Below, in pieces: positions 25,287-33,824 of a DNA stretch of 45,143 nt; within the stretch, counting starts at the first letter, position 1; the number at the start of each line of letters is the position of its first letter. The stretch spans positions 1 through 45,143 of the forward strand of contig JAOTWM010000002.1 of NCBI GenBank assembly GCA_029862885.1, written 5' to 3'. The translations under genes were made by a program, and so were the position numbers. The notes beneath the pieces were generated by a model. The model had not been told where the DNA came from. It did no database searches and was given only the letters and a program-made list of their open reading frames with translations. The DNA is from Gammaproteobacteria bacterium. Its GTDB lineage: Bacteria > Pseudomonadota > Gammaproteobacteria > Arenicellales > JAOTWM01.

Positions 25287-27362
25287 TCAATTCATAATTT
25301 CTTTCAGTACATGACCTTCAACAAACTCTGGTATTTCCCTGCCAAGCAACGACATGATAGTTGGATATTGATCCACGTGCTGAATAGGAGTCTCAATTTC
25401 ATAATTGCTCTTGATGCCGGGGCCCATGACGATGAAGGGCGTCCACATACCACTTTGATCGTCCGGTAACACGGCCTGTTTGTATCCGCTTGTTATAGAT
25501 GCGACGAAACTTTCAAGGTTCTGGCTAATATCCTCCACCCATCCATAGCCGACGTTGTTGGCAATTATCAAATCACCAACTCGATCGGGCGGTAAACCAA
25601 CAGACTCAGCGTCTTCCCACTTAGTAACACGGGCCAGCGGTTCTACTCCGGATTCATCCCTCAAGTCCTCAAGAATAGTAATTACATCATTCCTAAGCTG
25701 CTCATACTTTGGACCTGACGCACGCCTATAGTTTCCGCCCAACCCGGCGGGATTTATATAGATGTTATCCATCTTAAGAAACACGACCTTACTGTCTCGC
25801 CAGTTTATTTTATAGATCCCAGTGGACTCATCATATGAGTACTTCAGTAGCCCCTCTTTGGCGAAAATATTATTCAGTCTTACCTCAGTGTTTAACGGCA
25901 CAATTCCGTGATCCGAACTCAATATCACATAAGCGTCACCGTCAACTCGCTCCAATATTTCTCCAATAATTGCATCGATACCTTTGTATAGAATCTTCAC
26001 TTCTTGCCACAGCTTCTGCCGCTCTTCTTCGGTTATCTCGTTGTACCGGGTACTTTTTGGGTCAAGATAACCAAGCCACCAACGGCTAGTTAACATCTGA
26101 TTGGGTGTATACACATCGTGTATAATGACGTCGCTGCCCGTTTCTTCTATTAGGTAACCAGCTGCCTCCTTATGCCATTTAATACTCATCGCCGACTCTT
26201 CTAGAAAAGTTGATTTATCTTCATCGTAATAAATCAACTGTGGTGGAAAATTATCCGCGAAATCTACCATAGGACCAATTGACTCGCCCATGCTTGAGGC
26301 AATATGCGCCGGCTTTGTTACGTATTGGTTCATGTTGTCATATAAAAAACGAATCCGGAAAAAATCCTTTTCGCCAAGTTTTATCACTTTAACCCTTGCC
26401 TGAGTTTTGACGTCTATAGTTGCCAGTTCGCGCTCCCAATCCATCTTTTTGGGGCTAGTGATTTTGTAATCGTTATTGGTTTGATACTGAACAGTAAGGG
26501 GGGTCCAGTCGCTCCATTCGCCGACTCGTACCCGTGTCCATACATTATTTTTATCTGGGGAAAACAACACGCTATCGTAATTCTCCACTGAGTCATCGGT
26601 AGAATCGTAAATCAATCCAAACATGCTGGCACCCCAGTTGGATAGCAGCACTTCCCTTGCGGGACTGAAGCTTTGCGGGAGCGCGATCTGCCAGTCGGCC
26701 GGCTTCGCAACCGAGACGAATTTGGTCAATTCGGAACCAAGCTCAAATAGGCGGTTCCGGTGTCCCAGCGATGCACGTATATCGGTGTCCGTATTCGTGT
26801 GAAAGTTTATAGCGGGAAAATCAAGTCCCCAGCCGCCCCATCGGCCGCGAATCGTAATGCCGCGCGACAATTCCGGCGGCGTCGAGCCAGGAACGGATAG
26901 TAAGGTAACAACATCGCCTGCCTTTTCTAGTGTGAACCAGATCGGTGGTACTTTCTTGGCAACGGAGCTAAAACCACTTTTCGAAACGACATTAAGTGGA
27001 TAACCGCTTATCCGCATTGGTCCATCAGCGACACCATGGACTTTGGGAGTTGCACCCGTCAGTAAGGTGGCGAAATTGGTAGGCGTATGGCCTGGGAATA
27101 CCGGCACCGAATAACCGTAAGATCCACGATCCATCATCTTCTTGATATTCGGCAACTCGCCGTTGCTGGCCCACTCGAACACCTTGAAGACATGAGGATC
27201 TGCCCGAAAGCCATCCGGGATAAACCAGTACAGACGAATGGACTTTGCGACCGAGGGCGAATGATCGCCCACCTTAAGATTATCGACATCTGGAAGATTC
27301 CGGATGACTAGACCAGCAATTAGCGCTATGGCGATTGCTGCCGCGACAATGCGCCTATCCAT
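25287..27362 (-). CDS. Type I phosphodiesterase / nucleotide pyrophosphatase-like hydrolase, membrane-anchored
   Basis: A 691-residue alkaline-phosphatase superfamily protein. ATG at 27362 places a basic end and hydrophobic anchor (MDRRIVAAAIAIALIAGLVI) first; the track start at 27461 is less likely. The catalytic Thr motif is intact: VFPGHTPTNFATLLTGATPKVHGV, as in nucleotide pyrophosphatase/phosphodiesterase enzymes. Metal ligands appear in ILSSDHGIVPL. Unlike the nearby sulfatase-like paralogues, this active site looks competent. A large insertion (~residues 200-400) separates the two halves and may set specificity. It probably acts in the periplasm on a phosphodiester of a lipid, nucleotide sugar or polymer. 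It diverges from the BASS transporter gene and converges on paralogue 2. Confidence 0.75.
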   Translation of the reverse strand: MDRRIVAAAIAIALIAGLVIRNLPDVDNLKVGDHSPSVAKSIRLYWFIPDGFRADPHVFKVFEWASNGELPNIKKMMDRGSYGYSVPVFPGHTPTNFATLLTGATPKVHGVADGPMRISGYPLNVVSKSGFSSVAKKVPPIWFTLEKAGDVVTLLSVPGSTPPELSRGITIRGRWGGWGLDFPAINFHTNTDTDIRASLGHRNRLFELGSELTKFVSVAKPADWQIALPQSFSPAREVLLSNWGASMFGLIYDSTDDSVENYDSVLFSPDKNNVWTRVRVGEWSDWTPLTVQYQTNNDYKITSPKKMDWERELATIDVKTQARVKVIKLGEKDFFRIRFLYDNMNQYVTKPAHIASSMGESIGPMVDFADNFPPQLIYYDEDKSTFLEESAMSIKWHKEAAGYLIEETGSDVIIHDVYTPNQMLTSRWWLGYLDPKSTRYNEITEEERQKLWQEVKILYKGIDAIIGEILERVDGDAYVILSSDHGIVPLNTEVRLNNIFAKEGLLKYSYDESTGIYKINWRDSKVVFLKMDNIYINPAGLGGNYRRASGPKYEQLRNDVITILEDLRDESGVEPLARVTKWEDAESVGLPPDRVGDLIIANNVGYGWVEDISQNLESFVASITSGYKQAVLPDDQSGMWTPFIVMGPGIKSNYEIETPIQHVDQYPTIMSLLGREIPEFVEGHVLKEIMN

Positions 27363-27553
27363 AAATCGCGATACCAATCGGAAAATCGAAATTCGACATG
27401 CTAATTTTATCTGTACTCTCCCCCGAACTAACGATGACGTAGTCTGGGTTAGTTTGTACAATAAGAATTACATAATAGTGGCCACCGTTTCGCTTCGCGA
27501 AATCCAAAAATCGCAACGAACTATCGGCTAAATTTTGAATCAGCAGTCTAATT

Positions 27554-28471
27554 GTGACAAATATCTTCGGAATTCCAATTGTTATCGCAATCATTTTGGG
27601 GATTATCTTCCCATACACCGCTATTTCGTTAATGCCATACGGTGTTGCTTTTCTCTTTATACTGATGATGTCCGCAGGAATTACAATCGATTGGCGTAAG
27701 TTACGATATTTTACCTACCGCTTACCGGAATTGCTTATCGGACTAGTATTTTTATTTGCCATATTCCCAATAGGTCAATGGTTGATCGCTCGGTGGTTAG
27801 TTACCGACGACCAGTTTCTATATGGTTTAGTGTTTGCGTCGCTGTGTCCTGTTGCAATTGTCGCGCCGTACTTCAGTAATTTGATTGAGGCCGACGATGA
27901 ATTTGCGTTCGTCCTGATGATCTGGTCGATGATTCTTTGTCCGCTAATTGCGCCTATTATGTTGAAGATCTTACTGCAACCGTCGGTCGCTCTCAACGTG
28001 TTACCTCTTACCAAATACATGCTTCTCCTGGTGACTACGCCAATCGCATTGAGCTATGCGATAGATCGAGTATTCCCGAGGTGCAAAGTGATCTTACGAC
28101 CACTTTTGGGACTATTAAATATGGGTAGCCTAAGCGTCCTGATATTTATCCTTTTCGGCACTGCGGTGGGCCGCTTGAATCTTCACTACACCCCCATAAA
28201 TGACTTGTTTGTCTTGCTTTTTTTAATGTTTCTGCAAGATTTCGGGGTACTAGTCGTGGCCCGTCGAATATTCTCCTTCTGGCTTAGCCCTGAAATCGTC
28301 GGAGCACTTTCAATATCGCTGTCGATGCGAAACGTTGCCATAGCGGCGGGGGTGCTATTATTTTATGATCCCAAAGCGTCTTTTCCTGCGGCATTGGGCT
28401 TCATAGCCCACGCATTCTTGTTCACGTTCATTTCGATGCGCCGCAGGTCCAAGTGGTTCCGCCCCGTATAA
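27554..28471 (+). CDS. BASS-family (bile acid:Na+ symporter-like) transporter
   Basis: A 305-residue membrane protein with about nine to ten hydrophobic helices and the family's polar crossover regions, e.g. LVFASLCPVAIVAPYFSNLIEAD and ALSISLSMRNVAIAAGVLLF. BASS transporters move organic anions, including sulfated steroids in animals and small carboxylates in bacteria, driven by sodium. GTG at 27554 starts the first helix directly; no better start was found. The ~190-base gap to the divergent phosphodiesterase gene probably carries both promoters. The substrate is unknown; the neighbours make an organic sulfate or phosphate a reasonable guess only. Confidence 0.7.
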   Translation: MTNIFGIPIVIAIILGIIFPYTAISLMPYGVAFLFILMMSAGITIDWRKLRYFTYRLPELLIGLVFLFAIFPIGQWLIARWLVTDDQFLYGLVFASLCPVAIVAPYFSNLIEADDEFAFVLMIWSMILCPLIAPIMLKILLQPSVALNVLPLTKYMLLLVTTPIALSYAIDRVFPRCKVILRPLLGLLNMGSLSVLIFILFGTAVGRLNLHYTPINDLFVLLFLMFLQDFGVLVVARRIFSFWLSPEIVGALSISLSMRNVAIAAGVLLFYDPKASFPAALGFIAHAFLFTFISMRRRSKWFRPV

Positions 28472-28540
28472 GGTAATTTCGCGTTGCAGGCAGAGTGTGC
28501 GACGCTTGCGTAGGAACTTAGCTCGCCTGGCTATTTGCGG

Positions 28541-29176
28541 TTATGGCCTCCACCTTCGCATGCTCGGAGGACCATGCGACGGAGATTTTCTCTTCACATT
28601 TGGGTATGGATTGCGAGAATCCAACTCCAGAAACTCGGATAACTTCTCCGCTTTATTCGGATCCGAAAGATCGATGGCCAGTAATTGGTCCGAATAATTC
28701 ACAAAGAATGATAGCACCTCGTCGACATGCTGCCGGTGGATATTTTGCAACAGCACGCGATCCTTGGCGCTGACAACCGATAGTTCCGAGGACGCATAGT
28801 TGTTATACTGAAGATACTCGTAAGGATCGAGTCGCCTAGTTCTTCGGTTCTTTAGTTGCCAATGTCGCGCCACAGATTCCCACCATTGGTCGCTATCCCG
28901 GGTAACCAATACGAATCTGCTCTCCTTGTAGCGTCGGTGTAACTCCGTATACAAAGCAGGGAACGGTACATCGGTAAAAGCGTCATGCGATTCGATTACC
29001 GGTGCTAGGGTATCGACCACCAGCTTCTTGCTGGTCAGGCATGTGCCGCACATTTTTTCGTAATTAACGCCATTCACCGAGTGCGGCCAATGTATGGAGC
29101 GAAATCCCACACTCCGAAAAAAACGATTCAGACTTTTGGTTCCTGTTTTCTGAAACCCAATACCGAATACCTTCAT
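28541..29176 (-). CDS. Sulfotransferase family protein (Sulfotransfer_4-like)
   Basis: A 211-residue cytosolic PAPS-dependent sulfotransferase. The 5'-phosphosulfate loop is GIGFQKTGTKSLNRFF at the N-terminus. The 3'-phosphate motif is FVLVTRDSDQWWESV near residue 95, with the Arg and Ser ligands in place. The short length and the F-x-K-T-G-T-K-S-L signature fit the P-loop sulfotransferase group often annotated Sulfotransfer_4. It is expected to transfer sulfate to a carbohydrate or small acceptor. It diverges from another sulfotransferase gene across 165 bases. Confidence 0.8.
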   Translation of the reverse strand: MKVFGIGFQKTGTKSLNRFFRSVGFRSIHWPHSVNGVNYEKMCGTCLTSKKLVVDTLAPVIESHDAFTDVPFPALYTELHRRYKESRFVLVTRDSDQWWESVARHWQLKNRRTRRLDPYEYLQYNNYASSELSVVSAKDRVLLQNIHRQHVDEVLSFFVNYSDQLLAIDLSDPNKAEKLSEFLELDSRNPYPNVKRKSPSHGPPSMRRWRP

Positions 29177-29341
29177 GATCTCACATCAAAAGAAGATGGT
29201 TGAAGCGGCGAGCACCGCCCAAAGACAATAACCCATTCCACATGCCGAGCAATAGCCCTTGACGGTCCAAGTCCAACTTTAGAAAATGAGCTGCAGACAT
29301 CTGCCACGTGTATTTCGATCGCGAACCCCGTCCACGAAGCA

Positions 29342-30088
29342 ATGATTTCCAAGAAATTCAATTGCCTGTTTGTCCATATACCCAAAACCGCAGGCGAAAG
29401 TATAGAGCGATATTTCATGAAGTTACAGAATCTAACCTGGAATGAACGCTCCGAATTGCTAATTAGCAGGAATCATGACGTGGACTCCGGCCCACCTAGA
29501 TTGGCCCACTTGATGGCCTCCGAGTATCTTAATTACGGTCACGTGGGTGAAGTGGAATTTCGCGATTTTTTCAAATTTGCCATCGTTCGCAATCCCTGGG
29601 AAAGATTAGTGTCGGAATTTTTCTTTAATCACTACGGCCGTTACGAGTTTAAAGTATTTATCTTTGACAGATTCCCAACCGCGATCGACGACGATTACAA
29701 GACGGGATCCGACAGATTTCGTCACATCATACCGCAGTACGATTTTCTTCACGACGAGGAAGATCGGTGTCTGGTCGATTTCATCGGCAGATTCGAGTCG
29801 TTGGGTTCGGATTTTGAAAGGGTCTGCCGACGCCTGAATTTGCCGGTAAAACCGCTAGAGAAACTAAACAGCTTCGAGCGGTTAATGGTACGTCGGCTTC
29901 ACAAATCTGGAAAGCTCAAGACCGGCCAGAAAGTCCAAGTCGAGAAACCGCATTATTCTCAATTTTATGATGACGAGAGTCGAGAGTGGGTGGCAGAGAT
30001 GTACGCAAAGGATATAAAAACCTTCAATTATCAATTCGAGCGGGGTGCCAGGGGTACACGTCCTGTCGTCCGAGTGGTGCGCAACTAA
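29342..30088 (+). CDS. Sulfotransferase family protein (Sulfotransfer_2-like)
   Basis: A 248-residue sulfotransferase with CLFVHIPKTAGESIERYF as the phosphosulfate loop and FKFAIVRNPWERLVSEFFF as the 3'-phosphate site. These match the Sulfotransfer_2 family of carbohydrate sulfotransferases (chondroitin and heparan type in animals). There is no signal peptide, so it would work in the cytosol on nucleotide- or lipid-linked sugars. The fragment at the left window edge carries the same type of loop (HIPKAAGTTF). It converges tail to tail with the next gene, four bases apart. Confidence 0.85.
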   Translation: MISKKFNCLFVHIPKTAGESIERYFMKLQNLTWNERSELLISRNHDVDSGPPRLAHLMASEYLNYGHVGEVEFRDFFKFAIVRNPWERLVSEFFFNHYGRYEFKVFIFDRFPTAIDDDYKTGSDRFRHIIPQYDFLHDEEDRCLVDFIGRFESLGSDFERVCRRLNLPVKPLEKLNSFERLMVRRLHKSGKLKTGQKVQVEKPHYSQFYDDESREWVAEMYAKDIKTFNYQFERGARGTRPVVRVVRN

Positions 30089-30091
30089 CTT

Positions 30092-30676
30092 CTAATACTT
30101 ACAGTCGATCGTATCGACAAGGGGAGCTCTGGCACTACCACTGTCTAAGGATCGAAAGTGATCGATTTCGAACATTGTCGTGTAATCAGCACAATACAGG
30201 AATGCGTTAACGGCCGAGTATTTAATATCCTCCTCCGAACATGCGCCGGCGGAGAACCTTTCGTTCGCAAATCCAACAAAGTAGCGCAGGTGCCCACCAT
30301 CGACTGCCTTCTCGAAGAATTTCGGCTTAAAGCTATCGGGGCACTCAATATATTCGGTGTGCTGCCCTCGGTACCCTACTCTCTGCTTCTCAAATAGAGC
30401 GCGGAATACGGCGACTTTCTGTACGATCAGCGCATCAGCTACGGACTGATCGATTCCGGTAACCTCCGTCACATTTAATTTTTCGTTCTCGCCAAGATAC
30501 TCTAAGAACGCGATATTGTCCCCATAAGTTGTACGGGAGAATCGGTATCCCCAGAACGAATCGCCCGCCGGGAGAGCGTCGCCTCGCTTTGTGTAATAAA
30601 CCAACACCAGACCCACGGTCGCGACGAGAACGACAATCGGTAATGCTATGACCAACAGTTTGCGTCTCAGAGTCAC
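30092..30676 (-). CDS. Hypothetical single-pass membrane or exported protein
   Basis: A 194-residue protein starting with GTG. A basic N-terminus and one hydrophobic segment (LLVIALPIVVLVATVGLVLVYY) are followed by an extracytoplasmic domain of ~160 residues with four cysteines (ECPDSF, GACSEED, LYCADY and DCKY). No family is recognised. It may be a bitopic anchored protein whose domain is stabilised by two disulfides. It lies between the sulfotransferase pair and the third sulfatase-like gene. Confidence 0.55.
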   Translation of the reverse strand: MTLRRKLLVIALPIVVLVATVGLVLVYYTKRGDALPAGDSFWGYRFSRTTYGDNIAFLEYLGENEKLNVTEVTGIDQSVADALIVQKVAVFRALFEKQRVGYRGQHTEYIECPDSFKPKFFEKAVDGGHLRYFVGFANERFSAGACSEEDIKYSAVNAFLYCADYTTMFEIDHFRSLDSGSARAPLVDTIDCKY

Positions 30677-30708
30677 GATGGCTATAAGTTGGGAATCCGG
30701 GAGGTTAT

Positions 30709-30855
30709 ATGGCCTCTAACGATAGTTTTAATCGAGTCCGTGGCGTTGTCGGTCAAGATGCTACCGGTCGACTCGTGATGTGGGACGAAATGCGGACAAG
30801 TAGTAACTATTCGGTGGTGTCCTTTACCGAAGGCCATACAATTCGGCTGTCATAG
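30709..30855 (+). CDS. Possible small ORF (48 aa)
   Basis: Not in the track. ATG at 30709 follows GGGAGG at a four-base spacing and reads MASNDSFNRVRGVVGQD ... to TAG at 30853. It is divergent from the 30676 gene and its 3' end points toward the convergent sulfatase-like gene. The protein is soluble and unrecognised. It could equally be a decayed gene end or chance, because only the ribosome site supports it. Confidence 0.3.
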   Translation: MASNDSFNRVRGVVGQDATGRLVMWDEMRTSSNYSVVSFTEGHTIRLS

Positions 30856-30872
30856 ACTGGGCCTGTACGCAC

Positions 30873-32153
30873 TTAGTGACGAGCATATTTTATCTTATGG
30901 TTCAGCAAAGTAGCCTCTAGCCTATTGGCGATAATAGGCTCCTTTAAGTATAAGTCGATGGATTCGTGTGGGTCCGATTTTATATTGAATAATAATTTAA
31001 ATCGTCCGTACCGAACAATCAATTTCCATGGGCCGATACGGATGTATTCGTCCCAATTGTTTTTCCCAATAAGAACTTTCTCCTCGGTGTTACGGCCACT
31101 CAGTACATCAAAAAGGTGGTCGTTGGAGATAGGTGTTGCCCACGGTATTTCGAGCATCTTATATATTGCGGGGGCGAGATCCGCTAGAGCAACGGCACTC
31201 GGTACGCGAACAGTTATACTTATTTTCGGATGTAGTATAAGAATTGGAACGTGAACACACGACTGATATGCGACCCCATGCTTAAAAATCCCATTATCGC
31301 CCAATCCGGTTCCGTGGTTGGCATAGAGAACTACGATGCTGTTGTCGTTATAACGCTCCTGTAATACCTTAAATACTCGACCAAGTTGTGCGTCTGCGTA
31401 GCTTAGTTGTCGACTGTAAATATGTCGTTCTATTTGTTGCGCTCGTTCAGGCTCAAGATCTCTCTGCCTTTTCAAGAAATATGCGTATCTGTTCGTTCCA
31501 TTAGGAGCTTGATATTCATAGCGGCGGGCATTAATTGAAGATGCATACTCAGTGTCGGGTTGTATCGGATGTCGATATTGATGATTATGTAATAACGTCG
31601 GGCGAAATAAAACAAATCTTGGGTGATCGCTCGGTCGTTCGAGTTTGTCGATTAGAAGATCGACAAGGTCTTCCATCAAGATTTTTGATGACCACTGCGA
31701 GTAGTCGGCAAATCCCCTATCCAGGAAGACATGTTGGCCCGCCCGACCGCCTTGATTGATATTTATCGTGTGGTATCCGTGTTGCGAGAGAACTTGAGCC
31801 ATGGACACGGAGCTAGTGAGCGACTTCTCGATTTTCAGTTGCTTGATAAGATCGAGTTTCTTGTACCGATCGATTTCCGCAGGCATTACAGGAATCTGGT
31901 GGGGCAATGTTAAGGTCAGTACTGAAGTATTGCTTAGGAATGTCTCCCCTGCCGGGGCGGAGGCATCCTCGAATACTACTCCGTGTTCAAAGAACGCATC
32001 GATATTTGGCGTTAAATCTGCGTTGCTGATAAGTCCGGTAAAGTCTGCTCTTAGTAATTCAATATTCAAGAAGATTACATTGCAACCACGGCAAGCCAAA
32101 TCGCGCGGTGCGCCAGCGGCATCGGGGCTGCCAAAGAGCGTACTCGAATTCAT
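30873..32153 (-). CDS. Sulfatase-fold protein lacking the formylglycine cysteine and signal peptide (paralogue 3)
   Basis: A 426-residue paralogue of the genes at 22236 and 23866, with RDLACRGCNVIFLNIELLRAD, APAGETFLSNTSV, NQGGRAG and ANHGTGLGDNG. The nucleophile position now holds Thr, and even the downstream Arg is Leu. The ORF opens at MNSSTLFGSPD with an in-frame TAG two codons upstream, so no signal peptide is available. It is either cytosolic or has lost its export signal. It lies 132 bases downstream of the ABC ATPase gene on the same strand, so it may be the last gene of the sulfonate-type importer operon and process the imported compound. It has one C-terminal WKLI...FNIKSDP unit, unlike the duplicated one of paralogue 1. 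Confidence 0.72.
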   Translation of the reverse strand: MNSSTLFGSPDAAGAPRDLACRGCNVIFLNIELLRADFTGLISNADLTPNIDAFFEHGVVFEDASAPAGETFLSNTSVLTLTLPHQIPVMPAEIDRYKKLDLIKQLKIEKSLTSSVSMAQVLSQHGYHTININQGGRAGQHVFLDRGFADYSQWSSKILMEDLVDLLIDKLERPSDHPRFVLFRPTLLHNHQYRHPIQPDTEYASSINARRYEYQAPNGTNRYAYFLKRQRDLEPERAQQIERHIYSRQLSYADAQLGRVFKVLQERYNDNSIVVLYANHGTGLGDNGIFKHGVAYQSCVHVPILILHPKISITVRVPSAVALADLAPAIYKMLEIPWATPISNDHLFDVLSGRNTEEKVLIGKNNWDEYIRIGPWKLIVRYGRFKLLFNIKSDPHESIDLYLKEPIIANRLEATLLNHKIKYARH

Positions 32154-32285
32154 AATCTAATTATGAATTAGCGGCCGAGCGCATATAGCTGTGAATGTGA
32201 AAATAATGCCTTGAGTATCTCTGATCATGACTAGGGAAGTAATAACTCTGAAACACGCTCTGCAGTAGTTAGATCAAGACGACCT

Positions 32286-33047
32286 TCACCTCGACGATAG
32301 CATGGACTGGATTTTGTCAGTCCAGTAGTCGTTTCGTTCTTTATCCAATTTGGAATACTCGCAGTCATCGTCGGATAACAAATCACACGGAACAACATCG
32401 CCAGGCCCTCGCAATACCAACACAAAGCTACTGAGCATGACGGCCTCTCGAATATCATGTGTTATCAGCACGGTACGTGAATTGATCCGAGCGATGGTTT
32501 GACGGAAGTAGCGTTGAACTACATTCTTTGTATCCTGGTCCAGCGAACCAAAGGGTTCATCCATTAGCACACATAATGGGTCCACCGCGAGCGCACGCGC
32601 CAATCCGACTCGCTGCTGCATTCCACCAGACAGTGATTTTGGATAAAGCCCTTCAGTGCCTTCTAATCGCATTGTCTTCAATATCTCGCGCGCACGTTGG
32701 TTTCGCTCCCCATTTGGTAAACCTTTCGCTTTTAAGCCAAACTCAACATTCTCTAACACATTTTTCCATGGATACAAATTATGGTCTTGAAATACCACCG
32801 GGCGAGCAGCGGATGGGCCCATCACCTTATCGCCGCAAATCGATATGGCACCTGCATCTGCTGATGAAAAACCGGCGAGCAACGCTATTAATGTGGATTT
32901 ACCGACACCACTTTGACCGACAACCGCCAATACCATATGGCGGTCATCCAGCGTTAACGATAGATCGCTAAAAATCGGCATGCCGGGATACGAAAAATCG
33001 ACATTGTCGATCTGCATCCAGACTTCTGGGGAACTTCCTTCAGCCAT
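32286..33047 (-). CDS. ABC transporter ATPase, nitrate/sulfonate/taurine type
   Basis: A 253-residue ATPase with Walker A VGQSGVGKST, Q-loop VFQDHNLYPWKNV, signature LSGGMQQRVGLARAL, Walker B VLMDEPFGSLD and H-loop LITHD. The PW after the Q-loop and the overall length are typical of the TauB/SsuB/NrtD group. The last ~30 residues are acidic and lack the further regulatory domain seen in NrtC. It overlaps the permease gene by eight bases. It energises import of the ligand bound by the protein encoded two genes upstream. Confidence 0.88.
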   Translation of the reverse strand: MAEGSSPEVWMQIDNVDFSYPGMPIFSDLSLTLDDRHMVLAVVGQSGVGKSTLIALLAGFSSADAGAISICGDKVMGPSAARPVVFQDHNLYPWKNVLENVEFGLKAKGLPNGERNQRAREILKTMRLEGTEGLYPKSLSGGMQQRVGLARALAVDPLCVLMDEPFGSLDQDTKNVVQRYFRQTIARINSRTVLITHDIREAVMLSSFVLVLRGPGDVVPCDLLSDDDCEYSKLDKERNDYWTDKIQSMLSSR

Positions 33048-33786
33048 CGTCCCGCCAATGGCTTAGTCGTAAATCAATTCGCTGCAGGAGGAAGTTACTC
33101 ACATAACCAAGCATGCCGATTACTAGCAGGTAGGAATACAATTTTTCCATTTCGATATTCAGACTGAACAATTGAATGCCATAACCCAACCCACTTGAAG
33201 CTCCCATCATTTCTGCCGCAACAACACAAAACCAGCCGAGGCCGACCCCCAGTCGCAACCCATGGAATGCGTAGGGAAGAGCCGATGGGACGATCACGTC
33301 TGTGAGCTGCAGCAGTTTCCCACAACCGAAGCTTTCAGCAGCGAGGATATGGGATCGCTTGACCTCCATCAAACCTTGCTGAATACCCAACCATATCGGG
33401 AAAAACGCGCCCAGTGCGACTATTGCTATCGCCGGTTGAGTACCCACACCGAATGCAACGATGGCGAGGGGTGTCCAAGCGATCGGTGGAATAGGCCGGA
33501 ACAATTCAATGCCGCCCGATAAGTAGTCGGGAAACGACCTCCAGTATACCGCGACTAAGCCTAGTACCGCCGCGAGTAAAGAGCTAATCGCGACACCGGC
33601 CAACACCCGAAAAAGGCTCGCAAAAGCATCCTTTAGTAATATTCTCGAACGCAGTAACTCCAAAAAGCTCCAGAGCACATCATTTAATGGAGGAGTGAGC
33701 ACATTATTTTTTGATGTTGATAAATGCCACGCTAGCAAAATCACGCACACTCCGACGCTTGCTCGCGCTTGCTGGGGTAGCTTCAT
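33040..33786 (-). CDS. ABC transporter permease, TauC/SsuC type
   Basis: A 248-residue inner-membrane permease with about six helices. The family's cytoplasmic coupling loop is visible as ILAAESFGCGKLLQLTDVIVPSALPY, and the segment IPPIAWTPLAIVAFGVGTQPAIAIVALGAFFPI is characteristic of taurine/sulfonate/nitrate permeases. ATG at 33786 is 38 bases after the binding-protein stop, and the 3' end overlaps the ATPase gene, so all three form one operon. Confidence 0.88.
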   Translation of the reverse strand: MKLPQQARASVGVCVILLAWHLSTSKNNVLTPPLNDVLWSFLELLRSRILLKDAFASLFRVLAGVAISSLLAAVLGLVAVYWRSFPDYLSGGIELFRPIPPIAWTPLAIVAFGVGTQPAIAIVALGAFFPIWLGIQQGLMEVKRSHILAAESFGCGKLLQLTDVIVPSALPYAFHGLRLGVGLGWFCVVAAEMMGASSGLGYGIQLFSLNIEMEKLYSYLLVIGMLGYVSNFLLQRIDLRLSHWRDDG

Positions 33787-33824
33787 CTATCAAGATTCCC
33801 GAGGTCATCCAGTTAAATGAGAGT

